From: an uncultured Bacteroidales bacterium
GTDB lineage: Bacteria; Bacteroidota; Bacteroidia; Bacteroidales; P3
Assembly: GCA_900316965.1 (NCBI GenBank)
Contig: ONEY01000005.1
Coordinates: 1-64,000 of the forward strand
Reading direction: 5' to 3'
DNA: 64,000 nucleotides
Shown in pieces: positions 16,766-25,272 of the stretch (positions are counted from its first letter, which is position 1; each line of letters starts with the position of its first letter). The notes beneath the pieces are model-generated. The model did not search any database. It was not told the DNA's origin and saw only the letters and a program-made list of their open reading frames with translations. The position numbers and the translations under genes are program-made.

Positions 16766-18118
16766 ATGGAACAATTAGTTAACAAACAAAATCAACAGAA
16801 TGGAAATCAGGTTAGCAATCCATCGGCAAACACATCACGTCGCGAAAATGCAGGCCTCAAACTGGTTATAATCTCTTTGCTATGCCTACTATTACTGATA
16901 CCATGGTTTTTCATCCGTTTCACAATCAGTGAGCGACAGTCGACCGAATCGGCAGCTGAAAGCGAGGTCTTTTCCAAATGGGGTGACCGACAAACAGTGA
17001 AAGGTCCCGCCATTCGCGTCGAAGGCGTCAAGGACGAGTCGGACTTCCTACTACTGCCTGAAAATCTCGAAATAGAAAGCAACGCCGGCTGCCGGAGCCT
17101 AAACAGAGGCATATATGACTTCACGGTCTACGACGCCACATTGGTGATGAAGGGCAACTTTATCCTACCCCAAAATATGCCTGATGTCCAACGCAAGAGG
17201 CTCGAAATAAACTGCTGGAACATGGAGGTTGAGGTCAGCTCGCTGAAAGGACTAACCGAGAACCCTATTGTCAAGATCGACGGTAGAGCCCTCAGTCCCC
17301 AAGACATCACCTTCGAAGGTTCGCGACTGATTTGGAAGTGTAACCTTGCATCGTTGCTGGAGAAAGATAACCTCGAGTACGAGATCACACTCAAACTGAG
17401 GGGATCAAGCAGCCTGAACTACCTGCCGACGGGCAATACCACCACCGTCAAGATGACGTCTGACTGCCCCACACCTTCGTTCTGCGGCAATTTTCTCCCC
17501 ACCGAACGCACAGTCAGTGACGACGGCTTCGAAGCCGAATGGAAGGTACTGGCCATCAACCGCAGCTTCTCACAGATTGTCTCTGCCAGCAAATGGCATA
17601 GCATGAATACGAACAGCAATTATTACATTGATGGCGACAACAGCGGCGATGACTCTTTTGGCGTGACGTTGCGACAGCCCGTGGAGCAATATCAGCAGAA
17701 CGAACGCGCCGTGAAATATGCCTACCTCATCGTACTGCTGACGTTCGCCATCGTCTTCTTCGTCGAGCTGCGCCGCGAAAGCCCTATTCACCCAGTGCAA
17801 TACTTGCTTGTCGGCATCGCCATCATGCTGTTCTACACCCTTTTGCTATCGTTTTCCGAACATCTGTCGTTCCTCGTGGCATACATCATCGCCACCGTCA
17901 TGACAGTAACGTTGCTGACATGCTATCTAGGTGGAGTCATGCACAACAGAAAAGTCGGCATGTTGATAGGCGGAGTCCTGGCCGTTTGCTACACCTTTAT
18001 ATATATATTGCTGCAGATCGAGAGCTACGCCTTGCTGGTAGGCAGCATAGGTCTCTTTGTAGTACTCGCTGTAGCCATGTCGGCTTCGCGCAAGGTGGAA
18101 TGGTATAAAGACAAATAA
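16766..18118 (+). CDS. creD: Inner-membrane protein CreD
   Basis: 450 residues from the ATG at 16766; upstream frame lacks a good start. Membrane helix near 35-54, a large periplasmic domain (about 55-325) with GPAIRVEG and FCGNFLPTERTVSDDGFEAEWKV, then about six C-terminal membrane helices (RAVKYAYLIVLLTFAIVFFVEL onward, including HPVQYLLVGIAIMLFYTLLLSFSEH). This is the CreD/COG4452 layout, a cell-envelope integrity protein linked to beta-lactam and colicin tolerance in other bacteria. It probably forms a regulon with the small winged-helix protein just upstream. Confidence 0.93.
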   Translation: MEQLVNKQNQQNGNQVSNPSANTSRRENAGLKLVIISLLCLLLLIPWFFIRFTISERQSTESAAESEVFSKWGDRQTVKGPAIRVEGVKDESDFLLLPENLEIESNAGCRSLNRGIYDFTVYDATLVMKGNFILPQNMPDVQRKRLEINCWNMEVEVSSLKGLTENPIVKIDGRALSPQDITFEGSRLIWKCNLASLLEKDNLEYEITLKLRGSSSLNYLPTGNTTTVKMTSDCPTPSFCGNFLPTERTVSDDGFEAEWKVLAINRSFSQIVSASKWHSMNTNSNYYIDGDNSGDDSFGVTLRQPVEQYQQNERAVKYAYLIVLLTFAIVFFVELRRESPIHPVQYLLVGIAIMLFYTLLLSFSEHLSFLVAYIIATVMTVTLLTCYLGGVMHNRKVGMLIGGVLAVCYTFIYILLQIESYALLVGSIGLFVVLAVAMSASRKVEWYKDK

Positions 18119-18182
18119 CAGAGAGCAACATGCCTTCTGTCGAAAAGCTAAAAAAAATACGGGCAGTATATTTCATAATTAT

Positions 18183-18246
18183 TTTGCCAGTATCAAAAAA
18201 ATAACTACTTTTGTTGCGTCGTTTCGAAAGCACGAAACGACGCAAC
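18183..18246 (+). promoter_or_regulatory. Promoter and 14-bp inverted repeat upstream of the TM1266-hydG operon
   Basis: TTTG (18183-18186), 19 nt, TACTTTTG (18206-18213): a perfect Bacteroidota promoter. Right at the expected start point lies a perfect 14-bp inverted repeat, GTTGCGTCGTTTCG (18213-18226) and CGAAACGACGCAAC (18233-18246), with a 6-nt spacer. As DNA it looks like an operator over the start site; as RNA it would be a very stable 5' hairpin. Confidence 0.7.
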
Positions 18247-18324
18247 TTATTGTAAATCTAATCCAAAAGCGTATTTGCCTGCGCTCAAAACGGCTCTTCA
18301 CGAGCCACAGGCTTTTGAACCCTG

Positions 18325-18573
18325 ATGGAAAAGAGAATAGGAACAATAACCATTTTAGTGACCGACCGTAGCCAGGCGGCACGGATTAATCCCATTATTT
18401 CGGACTATTCCGACATCATCCTCTGTCGGCAAGGATTACCGTTTCAGCAACGCGCTGTGGCGGTGATATCGCTTATTGTCGAAGGTACTGTCAACCGCAT
18501 CAATGCCCTCACCGGCACCGTTGGCCGTATTCAAGGAGTGGAATGCAAAGCAGTGATGACCAAAGCTAGTTAA
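18325..18573 (+). CDS. TM1266-family iron-only hydrogenase system regulator
   Basis: 82 residues, an ACT/NikR-C-like fold with the family sequence ITILVTDR and the segment ALTGTVGRIQGVECKAVMT. Members are nearly always next to [FeFe]-hydrogenase maturation genes, as here: hydG begins 27 nt downstream. The protein lacks a DNA-binding helix, so it probably senses a small ligand or metal, or binds a partner. The exact role is not known. Confidence 0.88.
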   Translation: MEKRIGTITILVTDRSQAARINPIISDYSDIILCRQGLPFQQRAVAVISLIVEGTVNRINALTGTVGRIQGVECKAVMTKAS

Positions 18574-18600
18574 TAATAATCATTAAATCCATAAAATCCC

Positions 18601-20031
18601 ATGAAACACCAAAATTTTATCGATAGAGACAAACTCTATGGTATGCTCGACAATAACGCTCCTAGCGAGAGCCAGCTTAACGACATCCTCAACAAGGCCC
18701 GCAAACTAAAAGGTCTGAACCTTGAGGACGTGGCGAAACTGCTCTGCGTGGAGGATGAAGGCGGAATACAGAAGATTCTCGACACCGCACACTACTGCAA
18801 AGAGGAGATCTACGGAAAGCGCCTGGTGCTCTTCGCCCCTATCTATACCGGCAACGCCTGCGTCAACAACTGCGTGTACTGCGGATTCCGCCGCGACAAC
18901 AAAGCTCTCAAACGCAAAATCCTCACCCTCGATGAAATCGAGACCGAAACACTGCACCTGCTGCGCATGGGTCACAAACGCGCACTGCTTATCTGCGGCG
19001 AGAGCCCTCGCAACGACGCCAACTATATGGTCGAGGCTATTCGCCGCACTTATGCCGCCAAAGACGAAAAAGGCAGCACCATTCGCCGTATTAATGTCGA
19101 GTTGGCACCAATGAGTGTGGAAGACTACGCCAAACTCAAGGCAGAGAAGATAGGCACCTATGTATGCTTCCAAGAGACATACGACGAAGTTGAATATGCC
19201 AAGTTCCACCCTGCCGGAACCCCCAAAGCCGACTACCTATACCGCCTCACCTGTATGGATCGAGCGATGGAAGGAGGCATTGACGACGTTGGAGTTGGTG
19301 CCCTGTTTGGACTCGTCGACTACCGTTTCGAGATCCTCGCCATCATGGAGCACGCGCGCCATCTGGAAGAGGAGTATGGCTGCGGTCCTCACACCGTCAG
19401 TTTCCCGCGTATCGAGCCTGCTGAGGGTACTCCTTTTTCACTACCCGAAAATATTCCGCACCCCGTCAGTGACGCCGACTTTATGAAGATAATAGCCATT
19501 ATCCGAATTGCTATGCCTTACACAGGCATCATCATCAGCACCCGCGAGCGTCCCGAGCTGCGTGACCAGTTGGTTAAATACGGCGTAAGCCAGATTTCGG
19601 CCGCCTCTGAGACCAACCCTGGCGGATATGACGAGGATAACAACAGCAACGAGGCCAAACCCTACGAGAAAACCGGCGACACGGGCGCCCAGTTCACCCT
19701 GGGCGATCACCGTTCGCTCGACGAAGTTATCAGCATGATGATTGACGGCGGATATATTCCCAGTTTCTGTACTGGCTGCTACCGCAAAGGGCGTGTAGGC
19801 GCCGACTTCATGGACCTTGCCAAACCCGGTCTCATAAAAGAATACTGCAAACCCAACGCTATGTTCACCTTCCGCGAATATCTTGAAGACTATGCAAGCC
19901 CTGAAACCAAGGCAAAGGGTCTGGCTTTATTAAAACAACTCACCCAAACCTTCACAAAAGAGGAGCTAAAGAAAAAAGTTGAAGGCAACCTCTGCAAAAT
20001 CGGAGACGGCGAGCGCGACTTGTACTTCTAA
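18601..20031 (+). CDS. hydG: [FeFe]-hydrogenase H-cluster maturase HydG (radical SAM, tyrosine lyase)
   Basis: 476 residues. Radical SAM cluster motif C87-X3-C91-X2-C94 (GNACVNNCVYCGFRR), and the C-terminal second-cluster motif CTGCYRKGR with Cys390 and Cys393. HydG splits tyrosine to supply CO and cyanide for the diiron centre of [FeFe]-hydrogenase, so the organism should make an active hydrogenase. hydE, hydF and the hydrogenase itself are not in the window. Co-transcribed with TM1266 from a promoter with a large inverted repeat. Length and motifs match the family, separating it from ThiH. Confidence 0.96.
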   Translation: MKHQNFIDRDKLYGMLDNNAPSESQLNDILNKARKLKGLNLEDVAKLLCVEDEGGIQKILDTAHYCKEEIYGKRLVLFAPIYTGNACVNNCVYCGFRRDNKALKRKILTLDEIETETLHLLRMGHKRALLICGESPRNDANYMVEAIRRTYAAKDEKGSTIRRINVELAPMSVEDYAKLKAEKIGTYVCFQETYDEVEYAKFHPAGTPKADYLYRLTCMDRAMEGGIDDVGVGALFGLVDYRFEILAIMEHARHLEEEYGCGPHTVSFPRIEPAEGTPFSLPENIPHPVSDADFMKIIAIIRIAMPYTGIIISTRERPELRDQLVKYGVSQISAASETNPGGYDEDNNSNEAKPYEKTGDTGAQFTLGDHRSLDEVISMMIDGGYIPSFCTGCYRKGRVGADFMDLAKPGLIKEYCKPNAMFTFREYLEDYASPETKAKGLALLKQLTQTFTKEELKKKVEGNLCKIGDGERDLYF

Positions 20032-20108
20032 TATCACACAATTTACGTTTCGGCACGCAAATATGACATTTCATTTTCTTTTCCGCAAACTTACTTTTCT
20101 TATCATTG

Positions 20109-20116
20109 TATTTTTG
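20109..20116 (+). promoter_or_regulatory. -7 box of the outer-membrane protein gene
   Basis: TATTTTTG fits TAnnTTTG. It lies 110 nt before the ATG at 20227, giving an A-rich leader of about 100 nt without any obvious structure. Confidence 0.45.
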
Positions 20117-20226
20117 CAAAACAAAAAAATGAAACATATTACACAATAAATACGTATTAAATTACGTTAAAAAAAGCGTTGAACAACAAAACGTAAAAAA
20201 ATAAGTCAAACAAAAATCAAAAAAAC

Positions 20227-20970
20227 ATGAAAAAAGTACTTTTAACCCTCGCTCTTGCTTGCTTTGCAATGGCTGCAAACGCACAATTCATTCTTGGTGG
20301 CCAGCTTGGCTTCAACACCAATGGCGGTACTTACACTCAAGAAAATGCCAATCCTGTATGGGATGCTCCCAACAACAAGGCCATGAATTTCACCATTGCT
20401 CCTACCATCAGCTATGTCCTCAATGACAACATGCAAGTTGGTTTAAGCCTTCTTTACGCTACTGGCTCTACCACAAACTTTATGCAAGCCGCTTATGCCT
20501 TGAATCAAGAAGCTTGGACAAAAACAAGCAACACTATGTTTGCTGTTTCTCCCTATTTCCGCTACTATTTTGCTCAGGCTGGTAAATTCAACTTCTTCTG
20601 TGAAGCCGCTCTTACCTTCGGTGTTTCCCCTCGCAGCAAACATCATGATTTCAGCAATGCACCAGCACCTCTTGGATTTGACGATTCTTACGATGGCAAC
20701 ACATCCATGTCTTTCCTCTCACTATCCATCACCCCTGGTGTAAACTACAAATTCAACGACAAATGGTCGGCTGACTGCTACATCGATCTCGCTGGATTGG
20801 CATTTACCCACTCATCGGTTAAAACCTATGCTGGTTTTGGCGCCACCAATCCTGACGAACTCATTTCCACCGATGTTACCAACACATTTGGCTTGAATGT
20901 TGACGCTAGCGCTCAAACACTCAATGCTCACCTTGGCAACTTCCGTATTGGTTTCAACTATCACTTCTAA
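20227..20970 (+). CDS. Outer-membrane beta-barrel protein
   Basis: 247 residues. Signal peptide MKKVLLTLALACFAMAANA ends at the AQF cleavage site. The mature chain alternates strands with tight turns (MNFTIAPTISYVLND, MFAVSPYFRYYF, FLSLSITPGVNYKFNDKW) and closes with GNFRIGFNYHF, the terminal Phe of the barrel signal. It belongs to the small OMP_b-brl type, perhaps of 8-10 strands, with no known substrate. It is a single-gene transcript with a strong terminator, and its codon use looks like that of an abundant protein. Confidence 0.85.
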   Translation: MKKVLLTLALACFAMAANAQFILGGQLGFNTNGGTYTQENANPVWDAPNNKAMNFTIAPTISYVLNDNMQVGLSLLYATGSTTNFMQAAYALNQEAWTKTSNTMFAVSPYFRYYFAQAGKFNFFCEAALTFGVSPRSKHHDFSNAPAPLGFDDSYDGNTSMSFLSLSITPGVNYKFNDKWSADCYIDLAGLAFTHSSVKTYAGFGATNPDELISTDVTNTFGLNVDASAQTLNAHLGNFRIGFNYHF

Positions 20971-20992
20971 TATTTAGATAGTTAATCTATAC

Positions 20993-21031
20993 AAAAGCGT
21001 CTCCATGGTATTCATGGAGACGCTTTTATTT
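20993..21031 (+). terminator. Rho-independent terminator of the outer-membrane protein gene
   Basis: AAAAGCGTCTCCATG pairs perfectly with CATGGAGACGCTTTTA over a 5-nt loop, followed by a T-rich run. Confidence 0.9.
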
Positions 21032-21173
21032 TATTGTTTTCTTCTAAAAGCCGACTATATTTATGTTGTTATTTTTACAATCATAGTATTACTTCAACAA
21101 CGGCAATTTGCATTTCGGACTTAAAAAATGACGTTTTAAATAATTGTTCTTTCATTTATAAAGATACAATCTA

Positions 21174-21255
21174 TACCTTTGCATTTGAAAAAGAAGATTG
21201 TTTTGTTGAATTCATAATGGTGTTGCAGATCCTTGGGAAAGGGTCTGCTTTTTTC
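21174..21255 (+). ncRNA. Candidate small RNA with own promoter and terminator
   Basis: A -7 box TACCTTTG (21174-21181) is followed about 45 nt later by a hairpin GCAGATCCTT-ggga-AAGGGTCTGC (21225-21248) and six T (21249-21254). The predicted transcript would be about 65-70 nt (from about 21187). Its 3' end overlaps the last codons of ispG on the other strand. No -33 TTTG is seen at 19 nt. It does not encode a convincing protein, so a small RNA is the best reading, held weakly. Confidence 0.35.
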
Positions 21256-22435
21256 ATTTCGTTGGGCGCGATTCAGAGATAAGTTTCACAAGTTCTTCAA
21301 CAGCGTCAACTTGATCGATGTTTCGTTTAACAACCTGGCGGCCTTTGTAGAGAGTTATCTTGCCTTCTCCGCTACCCACATAGCCATAGTCGGCGTCGGC
21401 CATCTCGCCAGGGCCATTCACAATGCAGCCCATAACACCGATTTTTACGCCCGTAAATTGTGCCGTCGCCGCCTTGATACGCTGTAGAGCCTCTTGTATG
21501 TTGTATTGAGTGCGACCACATGAAGGGCATGCTATGTATTCAGGTTGGGTTATGCGCACTCCTGCGGCCTGAAGTATGTCGTAGGCAACAGGGATCTCAG
21601 CTTCTGGGTCTTCGGTAAGCGACACACGAATGGTATCCCCTATTCCGTCAAGCAGCAGAGAGCCTATACCTATGGCACTTTTAAGTCTGCCCTGCATGGC
21701 GTCGCCGGCCTCGGTAACGCCCAAGTGTATCGGGTAGTCCATCCCCATGGTATGCATTTTGTCGACAAAAAGGCGAGTACTCTGTACCATAACTTTGACG
21801 TTGCTGGCTTTCATGGAAAAGACCAGTTTGTCATAGTTCTGACGACGACACACCTCGGCAAACTCTATAGCCGACTGAGCCATACCCTCGGGAGTGTTGC
21901 CGTAACGGCTCATAATGCGCTCGCTAAGGCTACCATGATTGGTGCCTATGCGCATCGCAGTACCATGCTGTTTGCATATATCGATAAGACGCGACATTTT
22001 GTCGCCAATCTTTTCAAGTTCATCACGGTATTCCTGATCGCTGAATTCTGTTTTCCCCGTGTTGCGATCGGTGTAATTGCCAGGATTGACACGCACTTTT
22101 TCAACGATAGCGGCTGCTGTCTCGGCGGCAAGAGGATTGAAGTGTATGTCGGCGACCAAAGGCACAAAACATCCATGTTTGGCGAGCTCATTCTTGATAT
22201 TGTAAAGATTTTGTGCCGCCTTTACATCTGGGGCAGTGATACGGACCAACTCACATCCAGCCTCCACCATGCGCAGTGTTTGCTCTACTGTGGCTTTAGT
22301 ATCCATGGTGTCGGTGTTGGTCATCGACTGCACTCTGACAGGGGCGTCGCCGCCCATAGTTAGGTTTCCTATGGTTATTTGTTTGCTCATTTTTCTGTTG
22401 ATTTTCTCGTTATTGATTCGCAAACGACATTTCAT
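21254..22435 (-). CDS. ispG: 4-hydroxy-3-methylbut-2-enyl diphosphate synthase (GcpE)
   Basis: 393 residues; a start at MSKQITIG (22390, 378 residues) is also possible. The first ATG overlaps the stop of the upstream Smr gene (TAATG), which favours it. The TIM-barrel part begins VRVQSMTNTDTMD and LVRITAP. The 4Fe-4S ligands are Cys303, Cys306 (CPSCGRT) and Cys337 (MGCIVNGPGE), with the catalytic Glu344. It makes HMBPP in the MEP isoprenoid pathway. It is the compact two-domain form, whereas many Bacteroidota have a larger form with an extra inserted domain. Confidence 0.95.
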   Translation of the reverse strand: MKCRLRINNEKINRKMSKQITIGNLTMGGDAPVRVQSMTNTDTMDTKATVEQTLRMVEAGCELVRITAPDVKAAQNLYNIKNELAKHGCFVPLVADIHFNPLAAETAAAIVEKVRVNPGNYTDRNTGKTEFSDQEYRDELEKIGDKMSRLIDICKQHGTAMRIGTNHGSLSERIMSRYGNTPEGMAQSAIEFAEVCRRQNYDKLVFSMKASNVKVMVQSTRLFVDKMHTMGMDYPIHLGVTEAGDAMQGRLKSAIGIGSLLLDGIGDTIRVSLTEDPEAEIPVAYDILQAAGVRITQPEYIACPSCGRTQYNIQEALQRIKAATAQFTGVKIGVMGCIVNGPGEMADADYGYVGSGEGKITLYKGRQVVKRNIDQVDAVEELVKLISESRPTK

Positions 22436-23148
22436 TATCTAAAATAGACCTCTGTGGCACCTACACCATATTTTGACATAGGCGCGTCGAAGAAATGGAC
22501 GTTGTCGTATTGTTTCAGTTCCTTTTGAATTTCCTCTTTCAATATGCCCTTGCCAACGCCATGTATGAAAGTGACCTTTTTCATTTTATTCTTGAAAGCA
22601 TGGTTCATACAGAGACGGAAATAATGCATTTGAATTTCGAAAGCCTCATGAGCCGTCAAATCGCCAGGGTGCTCAGAGAGCATGTCAATATGCAGGTCCA
22701 CTTCAGCCTCACCCGGGGAAACGGTGTGTTGCAGCAAGATGTTATCGCTTAGAGTGGTGCTGTTATGCTGCTGGACGTTGCTGAGTTGTTTTTTCAGTTT
22801 TGCGACTTGGTCTTTTAAATTGGCTATTTGGTTTTTTAGCTGTTTTATTTCCTCCTCGGGAGTGATCGGAACTGCTTTTTTCAGAGCCTCGGCGGCTTTT
22901 GAAGTGGAATTGAAAACCGAAGGAATCTCCTTCCCTTTACCTTTAAGGTGCTCTTCCATCTTGGAATTGAACATCTTTGCCGCCCCCTGTTGGTCTGCCA
23001 TACGAATCAGCTCCTCGGGTTGCATAGGAATATCGAAACCACTATCGTCTTCAACAAAAATAAAGTCGTCGGTTATTTTGGTGACGATACCGCCACCTAT
23101 CTGGTTAAGGAATTTGACTTTGTCTCCTATCTCGAATTTTGATTTCAT
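22435..23148 (-). CDS. DUF2027/Smr-domain protein
   Basis: 237 residues. An N-terminal SH3-like segment (GDKVKFLNQIGGGIVTKITDDFIFVED) is followed by a Lys-rich linker and a coiled coil near 98-128 (EEEIKQLKNQIANLKDQVAKL). The C-terminal Smr domain has VDLHIDML and HGVGKGILKEEI, the motifs of the MutS2-type Smr nuclease fold. It lacks the MutS2 ATPase. Smr proteins nick or bind nucleic acid, some at stalled ribosomes; its role here is not known. It sits between mpl and ispG on the same strand and overlaps ispG by one base. Confidence 0.82.
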   Translation of the reverse strand: MKSKFEIGDKVKFLNQIGGGIVTKITDDFIFVEDDSGFDIPMQPEELIRMADQQGAAKMFNSKMEEHLKGKGKEIPSVFNSTSKAAEALKKAVPITPEEEIKQLKNQIANLKDQVAKLKKQLSNVQQHNSTTLSDNILLQHTVSPGEAEVDLHIDMLSEHPGDLTAHEAFEIQMHYFRLCMNHAFKNKMKKVTFIHGVGKGILKEEIQKELKQYDNVHFFDAPMSKYGVGATEVYFR

Positions 23149-23192
23149 GATGAGTGATATAATAAATGACGTTTGAAAAGCTTAAAAAAACA

Positions 23193-24554
23193 TCAAAGAA
23201 TTTCGTCGGCCAGCACCGCGAAGTCGATGCCATCGAAGTTGCCGCTTGACATCATTAAAAGATTTCTATTCTCCTTGGCCTGAAATAATGCTTTAACAGC
23301 AACGAGCATCTTTTTACTGTCGGTAAAGACCTCTACATTCCCACCAAATGCTTTGCCGACCTCATCAGGGTCTAGGGGAGGTAGTTTTTTGAGTTGTAGA
23401 GCATGCTGGCTAAAGTAAACATAACGCACGTCGGCCTCGTCCATTGTGCCTCGATACTGTTGCAGGAATTCCTGAGTCAACGAGCTGAAGGTGTGCAGTT
23501 CCATACAGGCCACCAAAGTACGGTCTGGGTACTGTTCACGCATAGCGTGTATAGTGGCGCGGAGCTTGGATGGAGCATGGGCGAAATCTTTGTAAACAGC
23601 ACAGGTGCTGTTTTTTTTCACCAGTTCCAATCGCTTCGAGGCGCCCCCAAAGGTACTGATAGCCTCAACAAACTGCTCATCATTCACTCCCACCTGGCGG
23701 CATGCCAACCGTGCGGCGGTGAGGTTTAGTAGGTTGTGGTGTCCAAAGACCTGCAGCGGTGTCTTAACATTACTTGACAACAGATAGGTCACGCCATCCT
23801 CTACAACATGATTTGGACAAACATATGGCAGCTTGTTAATATCGACGCGCTGGTTTTCAACAGCCACGCGATGCACTTCGGCATCCTCGTCACAGTATAT
23901 CAGCGTTCCTTGTGGCTCTATTAGGTTGATGAATTTGTCGAATTGCTCACGATAGATGTCAAATGTAGGAAACACGTTGATATGATCCCACTCTATGCCT
24001 GTAATGATGGCAACATTAGGGTGATAGAGATGGAACTTGGGACGGCGGTCGATGGGCGAGGTAAGATACTCATCACCCTCAATGACCATCACCTTTGCTG
24101 TATGGCTCAATCGAACCATAACATCGAACCCTTTCAGTTGTGCACCTACCATATAGTCAGCCTCAATTCCGCAACGTTGCAAAACATGCAGTATCATTGC
24201 CGTAGTCGTGGTTTTGCCGTGCGATCCACCAATAACGATGCGTAGCTTGTCTTTCGACTGATCGTAGAGATATTCTGGATAACTGTATATTTTCAGTCCC
24301 AATTCTTGAGCACGTAGCAGTTCAGGATTGTCGATACGAGCATGCATGCCTAGCACCACAGCATCGAGATCGGGAGTGATGCGCTCAGGGTGCCAACCTT
24401 CGCTTTCGGGCAACAAGCCTGCATTGGCAAGACGAGTACGGGCAGGGTCAAAAATCTCGTCATCAGAACCTGTAACAATATATCCCTTATGATGCAAGGC
24501 CAAAGCCAAGTTGTGCATAGCGCTGCCTCCGATAGCAATAAAATGAACTTTCAT
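23193..24554 (-). CDS. mpl: UDP-N-acetylmuramate:L-alanyl-gamma-D-glutamyl-meso-diaminopimelate ligase
   Basis: 453 residues of the Mur ligase family. N-terminal Rossmann-like IAIGGSAMHNLALAL (7-21), ATP loop GGSHGKTTT (109-117), EGDEYLTSPIDRRPKF, and GIEWDHINVFPTFDIYREQF are diagnostic of Mpl rather than MurC. It joins recycled tripeptide back to UDP-MurNAc, saving peptidoglycan building blocks in the cytoplasm. Length is normal for the family. It is the first gene of the mpl-Smr-ispG minus-strand group. Confidence 0.95.
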   Translation of the reverse strand: MKVHFIAIGGSAMHNLALALHHKGYIVTGSDDEIFDPARTRLANAGLLPESEGWHPERITPDLDAVVLGMHARIDNPELLRAQELGLKIYSYPEYLYDQSKDKLRIVIGGSHGKTTTTAMILHVLQRCGIEADYMVGAQLKGFDVMVRLSHTAKVMVIEGDEYLTSPIDRRPKFHLYHPNVAIITGIEWDHINVFPTFDIYREQFDKFINLIEPQGTLIYCDEDAEVHRVAVENQRVDINKLPYVCPNHVVEDGVTYLLSSNVKTPLQVFGHHNLLNLTAARLACRQVGVNDEQFVEAISTFGGASKRLELVKKNSTCAVYKDFAHAPSKLRATIHAMREQYPDRTLVACMELHTFSSLTQEFLQQYRGTMDEADVRYVYFSQHALQLKKLPPLDPDEVGKAFGGNVEVFTDSKKMLVAVKALFQAKENRNLLMMSSGNFDGIDFAVLADEIL

Positions 24555-24726
24555 GAGCTGATAATTGAAAGGATTGGTTAATTATTCAAACGTTTGAAAT
24601 CAACAATGTTATACATAGGTCAAAAGGGGACATTTGGTTTAAGGCAAATGGAAATATCTATTGCGTCCTTTTTTTAAATGGAAAACTCCTTTTAACAATT
24701 CTTTAACGCCATGTTATAAAATTAAT

Positions 24727-24757
24727 TTTGTCACCTCGAAGAAAAATGTTATTTTTG
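24727..24757 (+). promoter_or_regulatory. Promoter of the macro-like gene
   Basis: TTTG (24727-24730), exactly 19 nt, then TATTTTTG (24750-24757): a perfect Bacteroidota promoter ending 22 nt before the ATG at 24780. Confidence 0.75.
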
Positions 24758-24779
24758 CACATCGAAATAATAATCAACT

Positions 24780-25187
24780 ATGGAAAACAGACAAATTATC
24801 AACGGTAATCGTATCTCATCAAATACTATTGAAAAATTGAATGATAATGAGATATTTGTATTCGGAAGCAATATTCAAGGCATGCATGGTGGTGGAGCAG
24901 CATGGTATGCCCACAAAAACTTCGGTGCCGAATGGGGTATTGGCGAGGGTCTTACAGGCCGCACATACGCTCTGCCCACAATGGAGGGGACAGCCTCTAT
25001 GAAGAAAGCAATAGCACATTTCATAGATTGTGCCAAGCAACATCCAGAACTGACTTTTCTGGTCACCGCTGTTGGTTGTGGTATAGCCGGCTACACTCCG
25101 AAAGAGGTGGCTCCAATGTTTCGCGAAGCCCTCAGCGTAGAGAACATCTATTTGCCAAAAGTTTTTATCGACGAACTAAGCAGATAG
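24780..25187 (+). CDS. Macro-domain-like protein, T4 gp30.3 / A1S_2505-like
   Basis: 135 residues. The start EIFVFGSNIQGMHGGGAAWYA (about 24-44) is the hallmark of a phage-linked family that includes T4 gp30.3 and resembles macro (ADP-ribose-binding) domains; a later glycine-rich segment (TAVGCGIAGYTPKEVAPMF) fits the second ligand loop. The substrate is unknown; ADP-ribose or a related nucleotide is an inference. It stands alone with its own strong promoter, between housekeeping genes on the other strand, which fits a captured phage gene now domesticated. Confidence 0.78.
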   Translation: MENRQIINGNRISSNTIEKLNDNEIFVFGSNIQGMHGGGAAWYAHKNFGAEWGIGEGLTGRTYALPTMEGTASMKKAIAHFIDCAKQHPELTFLVTAVGCGIAGYTPKEVAPMFREALSVENIYLPKVFIDELSR

Positions 25188-25213
25188 CTAAACCTCCTTC
25201 ATATACATAAAGT

Positions 25214-25247
25214 AAAAAGGGACAAGTGATACAACTTGTCCCTTACT
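25214..25247. terminator. Terminator shared by the convergent macro-like and typA genes
   Basis: AAGGGACAAGT and ACTTGTCCCTT form an 11-bp stem around a short loop. T-rich runs follow on both strands, best on the minus strand (CCCTTTTTA), so it mainly ends typA. Confidence 0.85.
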
Positions 25248-25272
25248 TTTATTTGCTTAGGTTAAAAGAGCA

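Noticed and set aside
24620..24680. Hairpin CATTTG-N8-CAAATG with outer GGAC/GTCC and a run of seven T on the plus strand
   Set aside because: It looks like a terminator, but no gene or promoter reads into it and the outer stem is only 4 bp.
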